NCBI RefSeq assembly: GCF_009939295.1
Contig: NZ_WVIC01000002.1
Location: 117,117-181,116, forward strand
DNA length: 64,000 nt
Direction: 5' to 3'
Source: Petrachloros mirabilis ULC683
Lineage (GTDB): Bacteria; Cyanobacteriota; Cyanobacteriia; Thermosynechococcales; Thermosynechococcaceae
This document shows positions 42,608 to 51,106 of the stretch, one piece after another. A program made the position numbers and the translations under genes. The notes below the pieces were generated by a model. That model was not told where the DNA came from and did not search any database. It saw nothing but the letters and a program-made list of their open reading frames with translations. How positions within the stretch are numbered: position 1 is the stretch's first letter; every line of letters begins with the position of its first letter.

Positions 42608-42680
42608 GCGCTCGTAGCTCAGTGGATAGAGCAGTTGCCTTCTAAGCAATTGGTCGTAGGTTCGATCCCTACCGAGCGCG
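42608..42680 (+). tRNA. tRNA-Arg (anticodon UCU)
   Basis: A 73-base cloverleaf: acceptor GCGCTCG pairs with CGAGCGC, the anticodon loop CTTCTAA carries TCT, and the T arm reads GGTTCGATCC. CCA is not encoded. A MITE begins 20 bases after it. Confidence 0.95.
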
Positions 42681-42700
42681 TTAAGGATTTTACAGACTTA

Positions 42701-42852
42701 GAGCTTGTTTGAGAAGTTGCTTAGACTTTGCACTTGCCCCCCTAGCCCCCCAATTCTGGGGGGAAGTGGTCAGAGTTTTTGGCTTTCTCCCCCCAGAATT
42801 GGGGGGTCGGGGGGGCTAATGCAGGGATGAATGAGGCTTTTCAAACGGTCTC
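42701..42852. mobile_element. MITE, GAG-end family, core type a, with TTA duplication
   Basis: A 152 bp element between direct TTA repeats (42698-42700 and 42853-42855). Ends GAGCTTGTTTGAGAAG and CTTTTCAAACGGTCTC. Two central hairpins of the CCCCCC-AATT-GGGGGG type. It lies 3' of tRNA-Arg. Confidence 0.88.
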
Positions 42853-42873
42853 TTAAACTTATAGCCCGCGCAC

Positions 42874-43059
42874 TTAGCGCAGTCGCTGCAATGCCGCCCA
42901 CAGTCCCGTGACCAGGGTTAACAGCAACAGCCCCCAAATCACGGAGCCGGGCATCATCGACAGAATTGCCATTCCTCGAAGAATATAGACTCCAAGGGTT
43001 AGCACCAGCACACCGAGAAATAATCGGGTAGCCCAGGAAGCCGAGGGCTTTGTGGCCAT
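42874..43059 (-). CDS. Small two-helix membrane protein
   Basis: A 61-residue protein with two predicted membrane helices (about 13-32 and 38-56) joined by MMPGS. N-terminus is hydrophilic and basic. No domain recognised. It fills the gap between two mobile repeats; a conserved-looking small membrane protein, function unknown. Confidence 0.6.
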   Translation of the reverse strand: MATKPSASWATRLFLGVLVLTLGVYILRGMAILSMMPGSVIWGLLLLTLVTGLWAALQRLR

Positions 43060-43118
43060 AGTTCCACGCTACAGATCAGTCAATTTCAGTCTACACCTTA
43101 GCCCTCTCCCCTCGGCGG

Positions 43119-43280
43119 CTACTGTGTACTCCCATCTCTAAGTCGAACCCAGAATGCTGCATTCGCCCCCTACCCCTCCATTTCGGGGGACTTTGATCAT
43201 GCTTAAGTCCCCCATTCTGGGGGATTTCGGGGTCTAGACAGGCTGGATAACAGAACCGAGGACTTGTGTTTATACCCTAG
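43119..43280. mobile_element. MITE, CTACnGTGTA-end family, core type b
   Basis: Ends CTACTGTGTACTCCC and TGTTTATACCCTAG are degenerate versions of the 14627 and 20625 termini. The core is type b: CCCCTCCATTTCGGGGGA and TCCCCCATTCTGGGGGA, separated by CTTTGATCATGCTTAAG as in the 22605 and 44625 elements. An old copy in a different terminal jacket. Confidence 0.7.
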
Positions 43281-43368
43281 CCCCTCGGAGCAGAGAAGGG
43301 TGGATCGCCCCCCAAGTGCTCTGGTGGTACGACACTTGAGTTTGAAGCCAGAATGAAGTACAAATCAT

Positions 43369-43397
43369 TTGCATTTGACATTGACTTCAGATACAAT
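43369..43397 (+). promoter_or_regulatory. Putative promoter of the sulfate-uptake operon
   Basis: TTGCAT (43369-43374) and TACAAT (43392-43397) are separated by 17 bases. Direct TTTGACA/TTGACTT strings lie between. The position, about 43 bases before the ATG at 43440, supports that start and argues against the longer frame from 43353. Confidence 0.45.
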
Positions 43398-43439
43398 CAT
43401 CTTTCAAAGCGAATAAGTGAAGCAAGATCGTCAGAGCAT

Positions 43440-44549
43440 ATGAAACAGTTCAAGTTTGGGGACATAGGTGGGCGAACCCCTCTACAGGGATGGCCAAAAC
43501 GCTGGCGGCGCTGGCTGGCCGGGTTTGGAGCAGGAGTATGGATGAGTTTGGCCATTGCTGGCTGCACCGGTGGCGAAGCTGGAACCACCCCCGAAGGCAC
43601 CGGATCTGGCGAAACCGTCCGGTTAACCCTGGTCTCCTATGCCGTGACCCAGAGAGCCTACGAAAGCATCATTCCTAAGTTCGTGGAGGATTGGAAAGCA
43701 AAGACGGGTCAGACCGTAGAGTTTGACCAAAGCTACGCTGGGTCAGGAACCCAAACCCGCGCCATCATTGACGGCCTAGAAGCAGATGTTGCCGCACTTG
43801 CTATCGCTGCGGACACCCTGAAGTTGCAAGAAGCCGAACTGATTGAGCCAGGTTGGGAGCAAGAAGTGCCCACTGGCAATGGCATTGTCCACAAGTCGGT
43901 GGCCGCTCTCATTAACCGACCCAACAAACCTCTAGTTGATGCATGGTCAGAGCTGGCTCAGCCTGGGGTGCAAGTGATTACGGCCAATCCTCGCACCTCT
44001 GGTGGAGCCAGATGGAATTTCCTGGCAATTTGGGGCGCGATCGCAGAAAACGGGGGCACCGAAGCAGAAGCCCTGGAATTTACGGAGAAGGTGTTCCGGA
44101 ACGTGCCGATATTGCCGAAAGATGCCCGAGAAGCCACTGATGTCTTCTTCAAGCAGGGGCAGGGCGATGTGCTAATTAACTACGAAAATGAAGTGATCCT
44201 GGCCAACCAACAAGGCGAAAACCTTCCCTATGCCGTGCCCACAGATATCAATATTTCCATTGACAACCCCATTGCCGTCGTGGATGCCAATGTAGACAAG
44301 CATGAAACTCGTGAAGTGGCTGAAGCCTTTGTGCAGTTTCTATTTACACCAGAGGCCCAGCAAGAGTTTGCCAAAGTAGGCTTCCGCCCAACCAATGCTG
44401 AGGTTGAGCGAGAGTTTGCCAATGATTTTCCCAAGATCGACAAGTTGTTTACTTCCAATGACTTTGGAGGCTGGGCCGCCATTGATGAGAAGTTCTTCAA
44501 CGATGGTGCCATCTTTGAGCAAATCCAGACGAAGATTGCCCAAGGCTAA
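43440..44549 (+). CDS. sbpA: Sulfate ABC transporter substrate-binding protein
   Basis: A 369-residue exported binding protein. A basic N-terminus and hydrophobic segment end in the lipobox LAIAGC. The mature chain has VSYAVTQRAYESIIPKFVEDW, ASSETRAI-like DGLEADVAALA and the family's FLFTPEAQQEFAKVGFRP. It captures sulfate or thiosulfate in the periplasm for CysTWA. The start is taken after the putative promoter. First gene of the operon; a MITE and a NIL-domain gene lie between it and cysT. Confidence 0.92.
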   Translation: MKQFKFGDIGGRTPLQGWPKRWRRWLAGFGAGVWMSLAIAGCTGGEAGTTPEGTGSGETVRLTLVSYAVTQRAYESIIPKFVEDWKAKTGQTVEFDQSYAGSGTQTRAIIDGLEADVAALAIAADTLKLQEAELIEPGWEQEVPTGNGIVHKSVAALINRPNKPLVDAWSELAQPGVQVITANPRTSGGARWNFLAIWGAIAENGGTEAEALEFTEKVFRNVPILPKDAREATDVFFKQGQGDVLINYENEVILANQQGENLPYAVPTDINISIDNPIAVVDANVDKHETREVAEAFVQFLFTPEAQQEFAKVGFRPTNAEVEREFANDFPKIDKLFTSNDFGGWAAIDEKFFNDGAIFEQIQTKIAQG

Positions 44550-44624
44550 GAGTTCCGCCCCTAGTCAGGATCATTAAAATCCCCTAAACGGTGCCAATCA
44601 CCGTGGATCTAATGGCGGCTCTTA

Positions 44625-44765
44625 GAGGTGGTTTGAAAAGTTTCTAACGCCTTGCACCCGCCCCCTAAATCCCCCATTCTGGGGGACTTAACAGCGATCA
44701 AAGCCCCCCAGAATGGGGGGTTGGGGGGCAAATGTAGAGGAGGGGAAGACTGTAAAGACAGCCTC
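44625..44765. mobile_element. MITE, GAG-end family, core type b, with TTA duplication
   Basis: A 141 bp element between direct TTA repeats (44622-44624 and 44766-44768). Starts GAGGTGGTTTGAAAAG and ends GACTGTAAAGACAGCCTC. Core CCCCCATTCTGGGGG and CCCCCCAGAATGGGGGG. Same length as the 22605 copy and nearly identical. It sits inside the sulfate operon between sbpA and the NIL gene. Confidence 0.88.
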
Positions 44766-44812
44766 TTAGCTCCCAACCCCAATCCCAACGCCAATATTGC
44801 CAGGAGGTTCCA

Positions 44813-45169
44813 ATGAGCGCAGCCCTAAATCTTCTTCTGCACGCCGATGGCTCCAGCCCTCCACACAACTGGCCTTCAGGCCAAACAGGAAGCGGCAAAC
44901 CTCAAACCATCTACAAACGCATTCGCATCCAGGTGCCGCCCGAGTATAGCGGTGAACCCGTTATTGCCAACCTAGCAGTGATGCATGAGCTGGAAGTCAA
45001 TATTCTGGGAGCCTTTTTGGCAACCCACTCCAAGGAGTCGGGTTGGTTTGACCTGCAACTGCGAGGCACGTCCGCACGGATGGAGGCGGGATTGGCATAC
45101 CTGCGTACCCTTGAGATCGAAGTCCTCGCAGATGATGATCGCCCAACCCCAGACTGGTCTTTCCGTTAA
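44813..45169 (+). CDS. Stand-alone NIL-domain protein in the sulfate operon
   Basis: A 118-residue protein. Residues about 38-112 form a NIL domain (YKRIRIQVPPEYSGEPVIANLA ... FDLQLRGTSARMEAGLAYL), the ferredoxin-like fold that senses methionine when fused to MetN. Here it is separate and sits between sbpA and cysT, so it may regulate the sulfate importer by a sulfur metabolite. The N-terminal 35 residues are variable and Ser/Pro-rich. A purine-rich AGGAGG precedes the ATG. Confidence 0.8.
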   Translation: MSAALNLLLHADGSSPPHNWPSGQTGSGKPQTIYKRIRIQVPPEYSGEPVIANLAVMHELEVNILGAFLATHSKESGWFDLQLRGTSARMEAGLAYLRTLEIEVLADDDRPTPDWSFR

Positions 45170-45232
45170 TGAGCTGGGGCATCAAACCCTAGGCGCTGCT
45201 CCATTGCTGCTATCAGAGTTGAGGATACTTCA

Positions 45233-46129
45233 TTGCTTGATAAACCCCAGTTAGAATCCCTCCCCCTTGCTGCTGATTCCCAGGCAAGAGTTGGCGTTTC
45301 TGATCAATACGCTCCCCAGATTGTCCGACCCTCCAGACTGTCCTGGCCCTGGGTGGTCACCATTGCCTATCTCAGCATTATGCTGCTGATTCCGATGGCG
45401 GCGATGATCACCAAATCAATGACGGTGGAACCCGCTGAGTTTTGGCGGATTGCCACCGAGCCAGTTGCCCTATCTGCCTATGACGTGACCTTTGTGACTT
45501 CATTTTTGGCCGCTGCTGTCAATGGGGTGATGGGTACACTGGTGGCCTGGGTGCTGGTTCGCTATGAGTTCCCAGGTCGAAAAATCATCGACGCAGTAGT
45601 TGATTTGCCCTTTGCTCTGCCGACGGCAGTGGCGGGTTTGGTCTTGGCAACGGTTTATAGCCAGCAAGGATGGATCGGGCAGTTATTTGCACCCTTTGGT
45701 ATTCAGATGGCCTTTAGCCGCATGGGGGTGTTTATCGCCATGGTCTTTATCTCGTTTCCGTTTGTGGTGCGTACCCTACAGCCGGTTTTGCAAGAGCAAG
45801 AACAGGAAATTGAGGAAGCGGCCTGGTCACTGGGCGCTTCCCCCTTGCAAACCTTTGTGCGGGTGATTCTGCCCCCTCTGGTGCCGCCCATCTTGACGGG
45901 GGTGGCGCTGGGCTTTTCGAGAGCGGTGGGCGAGTACGGCTCTGTGATTCTGATTGCCTCGAATGTGCCGTTTAATGACCTGATTGCACCAGTTTTGGTG
46001 TTTCAGCGCCTTGAGCAATACAACTTTGAAGGGGCAACGGTAGTGGGGACGGTGCTGTTGATAGCCTCGTTGGTGTTGCTGCTGTTGATTAATGCGCTGC
46101 AACGATGGGGGCGTCGCTATGCCAACTAA
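45233..46129 (+). CDS. cysT: Sulfate ABC transporter permease CysT
   Basis: A 298-residue permease with six helices. The coupling loop EEAAWSLGASPLQTFVRVILP (EAA motif) contacts CysA. DLPFALPTAVAGLVLATVYS and SRAVGEYGSVILIASNVPF are typical of CysT. A TTG start at 45233 with GAGG eight bases upstream is the only good option; the N-terminal 40 residues before the first helix are longer than usual. Overlaps cysW by 11 bases. Confidence 0.92.
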   Translation: MLDKPQLESLPLAADSQARVGVSDQYAPQIVRPSRLSWPWVVTIAYLSIMLLIPMAAMITKSMTVEPAEFWRIATEPVALSAYDVTFVTSFLAAAVNGVMGTLVAWVLVRYEFPGRKIIDAVVDLPFALPTAVAGLVLATVYSQQGWIGQLFAPFGIQMAFSRMGVFIAMVFISFPFVVRTLQPVLQEQEQEIEEAAWSLGASPLQTFVRVILPPLVPPILTGVALGFSRAVGEYGSVILIASNVPFNDLIAPVLVFQRLEQYNFEGATVVGTVLLIASLVLLLLINALQRWGRRYAN

Positions 46130-46970
46130 TGGAATTAATGTCGAAAACCGCGCCACCCAGAACTGGGGGAAGCCACTCTTGATCGGGATTGCCCTGATCT
46201 ATATGGCCGCCATTTTGTTGGTTCCGGCGATCGCAGTCTTCTATGAAGCGTTTCACCGAGGCTTTGGGCCATTTTTAGAGGCCGTGGGTCATCGAGAATT
46301 TCAAAACGCGATTCGCCTCACCCTAATTACCGCTGCTATTACCGTCCCCCTCAATCTGGTGTTTGGCCTCTGTGCCGCCTGGGTGATTGCCCGCAACCAA
46401 TTTCGGGGTCGCACCTTACTAGTAAGCATTATTGACCTGCCCTTTTCCATTTCGCCAGTGGTGGTGGGGCTGATGCTGGTGCTGCTCTACGGGCGGATTG
46501 GCTGGCTAGGCCCATTCTTGCAGTCGATTAATTTTCGAGTCATCTTTAGCTTGCCTGGTATTGTGATTGCCACCGTGATTGTCTCGTTACCCTTTGTGGC
46601 TCGGGAAGTGATCCCCGTCCTCGAAGATATGGGGCCTGAGCAAGAAGAGGCCGCCCGCACCCTGGGTGCCCAAGACTGGCAAATTTTTTGGCGGGTGATC
46701 TTGCCTCACATTCGCTGGGGGTTGCTCTATGGGCTGTTGCTCACCAATGCCCGTGCCATGGGTGAATTCGGCGCAGTGGCCGTGGTCTCTGGCAACTTGG
46801 CCGGACGCACTCAAACCCTGCCCATCTTTGTGGAGCACGCCTACAAAAACTATCAGACTCAAGCTGCCTTTGGGGCGGCTGCGATTCTGGCACTGTTGGC
46901 TGTTGTCACCTTGATTTTGAAAGAAATTTTAGAGCGCCGCACTCAGCACAAACGGTCGTCAGCCCACTAA
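46119..46970 (+). CDS. cysW: Sulfate ABC transporter permease CysW
   Basis: A 283-residue permease with six helices and an EAA motif ([21 protein letters not shown]). It pairs with CysT to form the sulfate channel. Motifs [20 protein letters not shown] and [19 protein letters not shown] are family features. The ATG at 46119 lies within the end of cysT; translational coupling is likely. Confidence 0.93.
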   Translation: MPTNGINVENRATQNWGKPLLIGIALIYMAAILLVPAIAVFYEAFHRGFGPFLEAVGHREFQNAIRLTLITAAITVPLNLVFGLCAAWVIARNQFRGRTLLVSIIDLPFSISPVVVGLMLVLLYGRIGWLGPFLQSINFRVIFSLPGIVIATVIVSLPFVAREVIPVLEDMGPEQEEAARTLGAQDWQIFWRVILPHIRWGLLYGLLLTNARAMGEFGAVAVVSGNLAGRTQTLPIFVEHAYKNYQTQAAFGAAAILALLAVVTLILKEILERRTQHKRSSAH

Positions 46971-47002
46971 CCACTATTGATGCCATAAGGACAAAAGAAA
47001 AC

Positions 47003-48025
47003 ATGAGCATTATTGTCGAGAGTGTTTCCAAAAACTTTGGTGAGTTCCAAGCTCTAGATCGAGTTAGCCTCAAAGTCAAAGATGGAGGGCTGGTGGCCTT
47101 GCTCGGCCCTTCTGGATCGGGTAAATCTACCCTGTTGCGAGCCATTTCCGGCCTAGAAACCGTTGACTCGGGCAAAATTCTCATCAATGGCCAAGACACC
47201 ACCAATCTGGATGTGCGCCAACGCAATATTGGCTTTGTGTTTCAGCATTATGCTCTCTTTAAGCACCTCACGGTTCGCCAGAATGTTGCCTTTGGTTTGG
47301 ATATTCGTAAACGCCCCCGGGGTGAAGTGCAGCAACGGGTGGGGGATTTGTTGGAGCTGGTGCAGTTGACGGGCTTGGGCGATCGCTACCCCTCGCAATT
47401 GTCAGGGGGGCAGCGGCAGCGGGTGGCGCTGGCTCGCGCCCTGGCTGTACAGCCTCAGGTGCTGCTGCTAGATGAACCCTTTGGAGCCTTGGATGCCAAG
47501 GTGCGCAAAGAGCTGCGAGCCTGGTTACGCCGCCTCCACGATGAAGTGCATGTCACCAGCGTGTTTGTCACCCACGACCAGGAAGAAGCCATGGAAGTGG
47601 CCGATGAGGTAGTGATTATGAATCATGGCCGCATTGAGCAGGTGGGAACACCTGAAGAAATTTATGACAACCCAGCGACAGCTTTTGTGATGAGCTTTAT
47701 TGGCCCGGTCAATGTACTGCCCGGTCATCTTGGCTTGTTTAAGACCTTGACCACCCAGGAGACTCGCAATTCCAATGTCTTTCTTCGTCCTCAGGATATT
47801 GAGATTTTAGAGCAGCCTCACCCGGAAGCAATCCCTGCCGTGGTGGCCCGCATTATTCATTTGGGTTGGGAAGTACAAGCAGAGTTAGCGCTCCCCGATG
47901 AGCATAATCTGACGGCTCATGTCTCCCGAGAACAGTTTAAGTCTCTAGATCTGAGAGTCAACCAAAATGTGTTTATTAAGTCCAAGTTTGCTAAGGCTTT
48001 CCCAGAAGTGGAGGTATTTCGATAA
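47003..48025 (+). CDS. cysA: Sulfate ABC transporter ATPase CysA
   Basis: A 340-residue importer ATPase: Walker [16 protein letters not shown] loop VFQHYALF, signature [15 protein letters not shown], Walker [12 protein letters not shown] and the switch in [13 protein letters not shown]. The C-terminal TOBE-like region (about 240-335) matches CysA. Last gene of the operon; the porin gene follows in the same direction after 53 bases. Confidence 0.95.
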   Translation: MSIIVESVSKNFGEFQALDRVSLKVKDGGLVALLGPSGSGKSTLLRAISGLETVDSGKILINGQDTTNLDVRQRNIGFVFQHYALFKHLTVRQNVAFGLDIRKRPRGEVQQRVGDLLELVQLTGLGDRYPSQLSGGQRQRVALARALAVQPQVLLLDEPFGALDAKVRKELRAWLRRLHDEVHVTSVFVTHDQEEAMEVADEVVIMNHGRIEQVGTPEEIYDNPATAFVMSFIGPVNVLPGHLGLFKTLTTQETRNSNVFLRPQDIEILEQPHPEAIPAVVARIIHLGWEVQAELALPDEHNLTAHVSREQFKSLDLRVNQNVFIKSKFAKAFPEVEVFR

Positions 48026-48078
48026 AAGGTAGACAACAAATAGTTTCTATCCTAGTTTTTGTGTGAGGACTGTGAAAA

Positions 48079-49746
48079 ATGTCGAAGTTTATGCAGCGAT
48101 TTTTAAGGGTTAGTCCCGCCCTGGTGGTCTTGCTAGGGCTGGGGGGAGCAACCATGGTCTCCCAACAGACTGCGGTCATGGCCTCTGAGCCCCTCGACCC
48201 GCATCAGGTATCGGTCAGTCAACTTCAGAGTGGGGGGTCTTTGGGGCCTCGACCCAATGCCGCGATTGATCTCTATGAAGATGAAGAATCTATTGAGCAA
48301 GTGACCTCGGTGTCGCAACTGTCAGATGTGCAGCCCACTGACTGGGCCTTTCAAGCGCTCCAGTCCTTGGTGGAGCGCTACGGCTGTATTGCTGGGTATC
48401 CAGATGGCACTTTTCGCGGCAACCGGGCGGCCACTCGCTATGAGTTGGCTGCGGCACTCAATGCCTGCTTAGACAATATCAGCGATCGCTTTGCCACTCG
48501 TGAAGATCTGGATGCAGTTCGCGCCCTCCAAGAGGAGTTTGCCACTGAGCTAGCAACCCTACGAGGTCGAGTGGATTCTCTGGAAGCCCGCACCGCCGCC
48601 CTGGAAGCCCAGCAATTTTCAACCACCACGAAACTGCTGGGGGAGGCAATCTTTACGGGTGCCTACGCCGTTGATGAGTCTGGGATCGAGCCTGATCGCT
48701 TCTTTACGGGCTATCGGGCACGGCTCAACTTTGATACCAGCTTTACGGGCCGAGATCGTCTACGGGTGAGACTGCAAGCCCGAGATATTGCTAACCTGAC
48801 TAATCCAACTGGAACGCCTATGGCGCGACTGGGATATGACGGCAGCAGTGGAGGCAATTTTGAACTGGGCAAGCTCTTGTATCGCTTTCCTGTGGGCAGC
48901 CAGGCTCGGTTTGTGGTAGATGCCGTGGGGGGCGGCTTTGAAGACAACATCAAAACTTTTAACCCCTACCTGGAGAGTGGTGGCAATGGGGCTCTATCGG
49001 GTTTTGGTCGCTTTAACCCGATCTATCGCCAAGGGGGCGGGGGTGCTGGGGTGACCTTCTCTTATCAGTTCAATGAGGTCGTGTCTGCTGAGATTGCATA
49101 CCTCGCCGATCAACCTGGCAACGCAACGGCTCCGGGTGGGTTGATCAGCGGCAGTTACGCGGCAATTGCCCAGATCGGGATTACCCCATCCCCAAGTGTA
49201 TCTTTTGGGGTAGCCTATGCTCGTAGTTTTGACCAGGCGACGAATGTAGGGGTAACTAGCGGCGTTGGCAGTGTTCTGGCAAATCGACCTTTTGGCAACA
49301 ACACGGCCACCTCTGCCGATCACTTTGGGCTTCAGTTCACTGCTTCGCCTGCTAGCTTTATTAACCTGTCTGGCTGGGCAGGCTACACGCTAGCTCGCTC
49401 TGAAGTAGCTGGCGATAACCGGAAAGCTGATGTGCTGAATTGGGCAATTTCGGCACAGTTTCCAGACTTGTTTAGAGAGGGTAATCTGGGCTATGTTCTC
49501 TTTGGCCAACAGCCTTATATTATTAATTCTCGCAATATCGTGGCTCTGGCCAATGACAACAATAAAGAACCCGATCCCAACTTTCATCTAGAAGCGGGGT
49601 ATCGCTTCCGGGTGAACAATAATATCAATATCCTCCCAGGGGTGATTGTGATTTTCAATGCTGAAAATGGCAGATTAGGCACAAATCGTGGGTCAACTAA
49701 TGACACGGTTATTGTTCCGGTGATTCGCACCACTTTCAGCTTTTAG
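48079..49746 (+). CDS. SLH-domain outer-membrane porin (Som/OprB type)
   Basis: A 555-residue porin: signal peptide (about 1-36), a SLH domain (about 86-130, PTDWAFQALQSLVERYGCIAG) that binds peptidoglycan-linked glycan, a coiled coil (about 145-178) and a C-terminal OprB-like beta barrel ending in the aromatic TTFSF. Cyanobacterial members pass small solutes and iron. It lies 53 bases after cysA in the same direction, so sulfate-linked expression is possible. Confidence 0.9.
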   Translation: MSKFMQRFLRVSPALVVLLGLGGATMVSQQTAVMASEPLDPHQVSVSQLQSGGSLGPRPNAAIDLYEDEESIEQVTSVSQLSDVQPTDWAFQALQSLVERYGCIAGYPDGTFRGNRAATRYELAAALNACLDNISDRFATREDLDAVRALQEEFATELATLRGRVDSLEARTAALEAQQFSTTTKLLGEAIFTGAYAVDESGIEPDRFFTGYRARLNFDTSFTGRDRLRVRLQARDIANLTNPTGTPMARLGYDGSSGGNFELGKLLYRFPVGSQARFVVDAVGGGFEDNIKTFNPYLESGGNGALSGFGRFNPIYRQGGGGAGVTFSYQFNEVVSAEIAYLADQPGNATAPGGLISGSYAAIAQIGITPSPSVSFGVAYARSFDQATNVGVTSGVGSVLANRPFGNNTATSADHFGLQFTASPASFINLSGWAGYTLARSEVAGDNRKADVLNWAISAQFPDLFREGNLGYVLFGQQPYIINSRNIVALANDNNKEPDPNFHLEAGYRFRVNNNINILPGVIVIFNAENGRLGTNRGSTNDTVIVPVIRTTFSF

Positions 49747-49810
49747 GGAAATGCGCGGCGGATGTAGCAGACCATGATCACCGTAATCGCAGGTTGACAG
49801 TGGAGCAAGT

Positions 49811-50422
49811 ATGTCCAGACAGTCGCGCATCATTGGCCTCACGGGGGGAATTGCCACGGGTAAATCGATGGTGGCTGCGGATCTTGAGGCTCGTCATCAA
49901 GTGCCAGTGTTAGACGCAGATGTACTCGCTCGTGAATTGGTACAGCCAGGGACGATGGCACTGAAACAGATCTGCGATCGCTACGGGGATGGCATCCTCC
50001 AAGCCAATGGCCAACTGGATCGCCCTCAACTCGGACAAATCATTTTTGCAGATGCCGCAGAGCGCCGCTGGCTAGAATCAGTGATTCATCCAGGGGTGAG
50101 AACTGCCCTCTGTGCAGGCCGGCAAAAATGGGTGCAGGCAGCTATTCCGGTGGGGGTGATGGTGGTGCCGCTGCTATTTGAGGCTCAGATGACTGATTTG
50201 GTGGACGAAATCTGGGTGGTTGCCTGTCCGTTAGCCATCCAAATTGAGCGATTGATGGGGCGCGATCGCATCTCTTTAGAACAAGCCCAAGCCCGCATTG
50301 CCAGCCAAATGCCCCTAGCGACCAAAATAGCCCAGGCGACAGTCGTTCTTAGCAATGATGGCTCCTTGGCGGCACTTCAAGCCCAAATTGACGCGGCCTT
50401 AAGCTCTGATCCCCGCGATTGA
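49811..50422 (+). CDS. coaE: Dephospho-CoA kinase
   Basis: A 203-residue P-loop kinase: GLTGGIATGKSMVAADLEA binds ATP, VLDADVLARELVQPG carries the acidic and lid residues and VVPLLFEAQM the CoA-binding turn. It phosphorylates dephospho-CoA at the 3'-OH to finish CoA synthesis. Length is normal. Convergent with the Rrf2 regulator gene, 36 bases apart. Confidence 0.93.
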   Translation: MSRQSRIIGLTGGIATGKSMVAADLEARHQVPVLDADVLARELVQPGTMALKQICDRYGDGILQANGQLDRPQLGQIIFADAAERRWLESVIHPGVRTALCAGRQKWVQAAIPVGVMVVPLLFEAQMTDLVDEIWVVACPLAIQIERLMGRDRISLEQAQARIASQMPLATKIAQATVVLSNDGSLAALQAQIDAALSSDPRD

Positions 50423-50458
50423 CCAGTTATGAACAGACCGAGCAATCCCAACTGAAAC

Positions 50459-50902
50459 TCAAACCACAAAACTACCGTCAGCCCCCTGAGCCGCTTGCCA
50501 ACTGCGGGCATCAAAATACAAGTCCTCTAAGGAAATGCTGTAGACTGCTTCTCGGAGTTTTTGGCGCAACCGCTTCCAAAGCATCGCCGTTACCCAGTCC
50601 TCCACCAGATCCCCTGCCGTGGGCACCTCAGACAGGGGATCAAGGGACTCGCCCACAGCCTCCAAAATTTGCCCCAGAGAAATTTGTGCTGGCGATCGCG
50701 CCAGTTGATACCCCCCCTGAGCCCCGCGAATCGAGCACACCAATCCTGCCCGCCGTAGGGCAATCAGCAGCTTTTCCAGATAGGGAGCTGGCAAGGACTG
50801 ACGAGCTGCGATCGCATTCACCGAGGCAGGCCCATAGGCCGGTTGCAAACTCAAATCCAGGAGCGCCTTGACGCTATAGTGTCCCCGGGTTGTCAGCTTC
50901 AT
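50459..50902 (-). CDS. Rrf2-family transcriptional regulator
   Basis: A 147-residue Rrf2/IscR-type DNA-binding protein: MKLTTRGHYSVKALLDLSLQP and RGAQGGYQLARSPAQISLGQI form the winged helix. The three cysteines that bind a 2Fe-2S cluster in IscR are missing; only one Cys (VCSIRG) is present, before the wing. A cluster-independent or otherwise sensing role is likely. The stop codon is 37 bases from coaE. Confidence 0.87.
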   Translation of the reverse strand: MKLTTRGHYSVKALLDLSLQPAYGPASVNAIAARQSLPAPYLEKLLIALRRAGLVCSIRGAQGGYQLARSPAQISLGQILEAVGESLDPLSEVPTAGDLVEDWVTAMLWKRLRQKLREAVYSISLEDLYFDARSWQAAQGADGSFVV

Positions 50903-51106
50903 AGCTTGATCCTAACGCAGTCAACGGGTAGGCTAAACCACCAACCTCCTCAAAAACTTACCAAAAAAAGCATATAAAGACTTATCTTTGGAATGATGAC
51001 AGACGCCTTGCGCTTCCTAAACTAGGATGCCCAGAGCAGCATTGAGCTGCTAGACTCATGACGCGGGTTCTCCCCCTACCCCTTTCTATTTACTCCCAAG
51101 CGCTGC

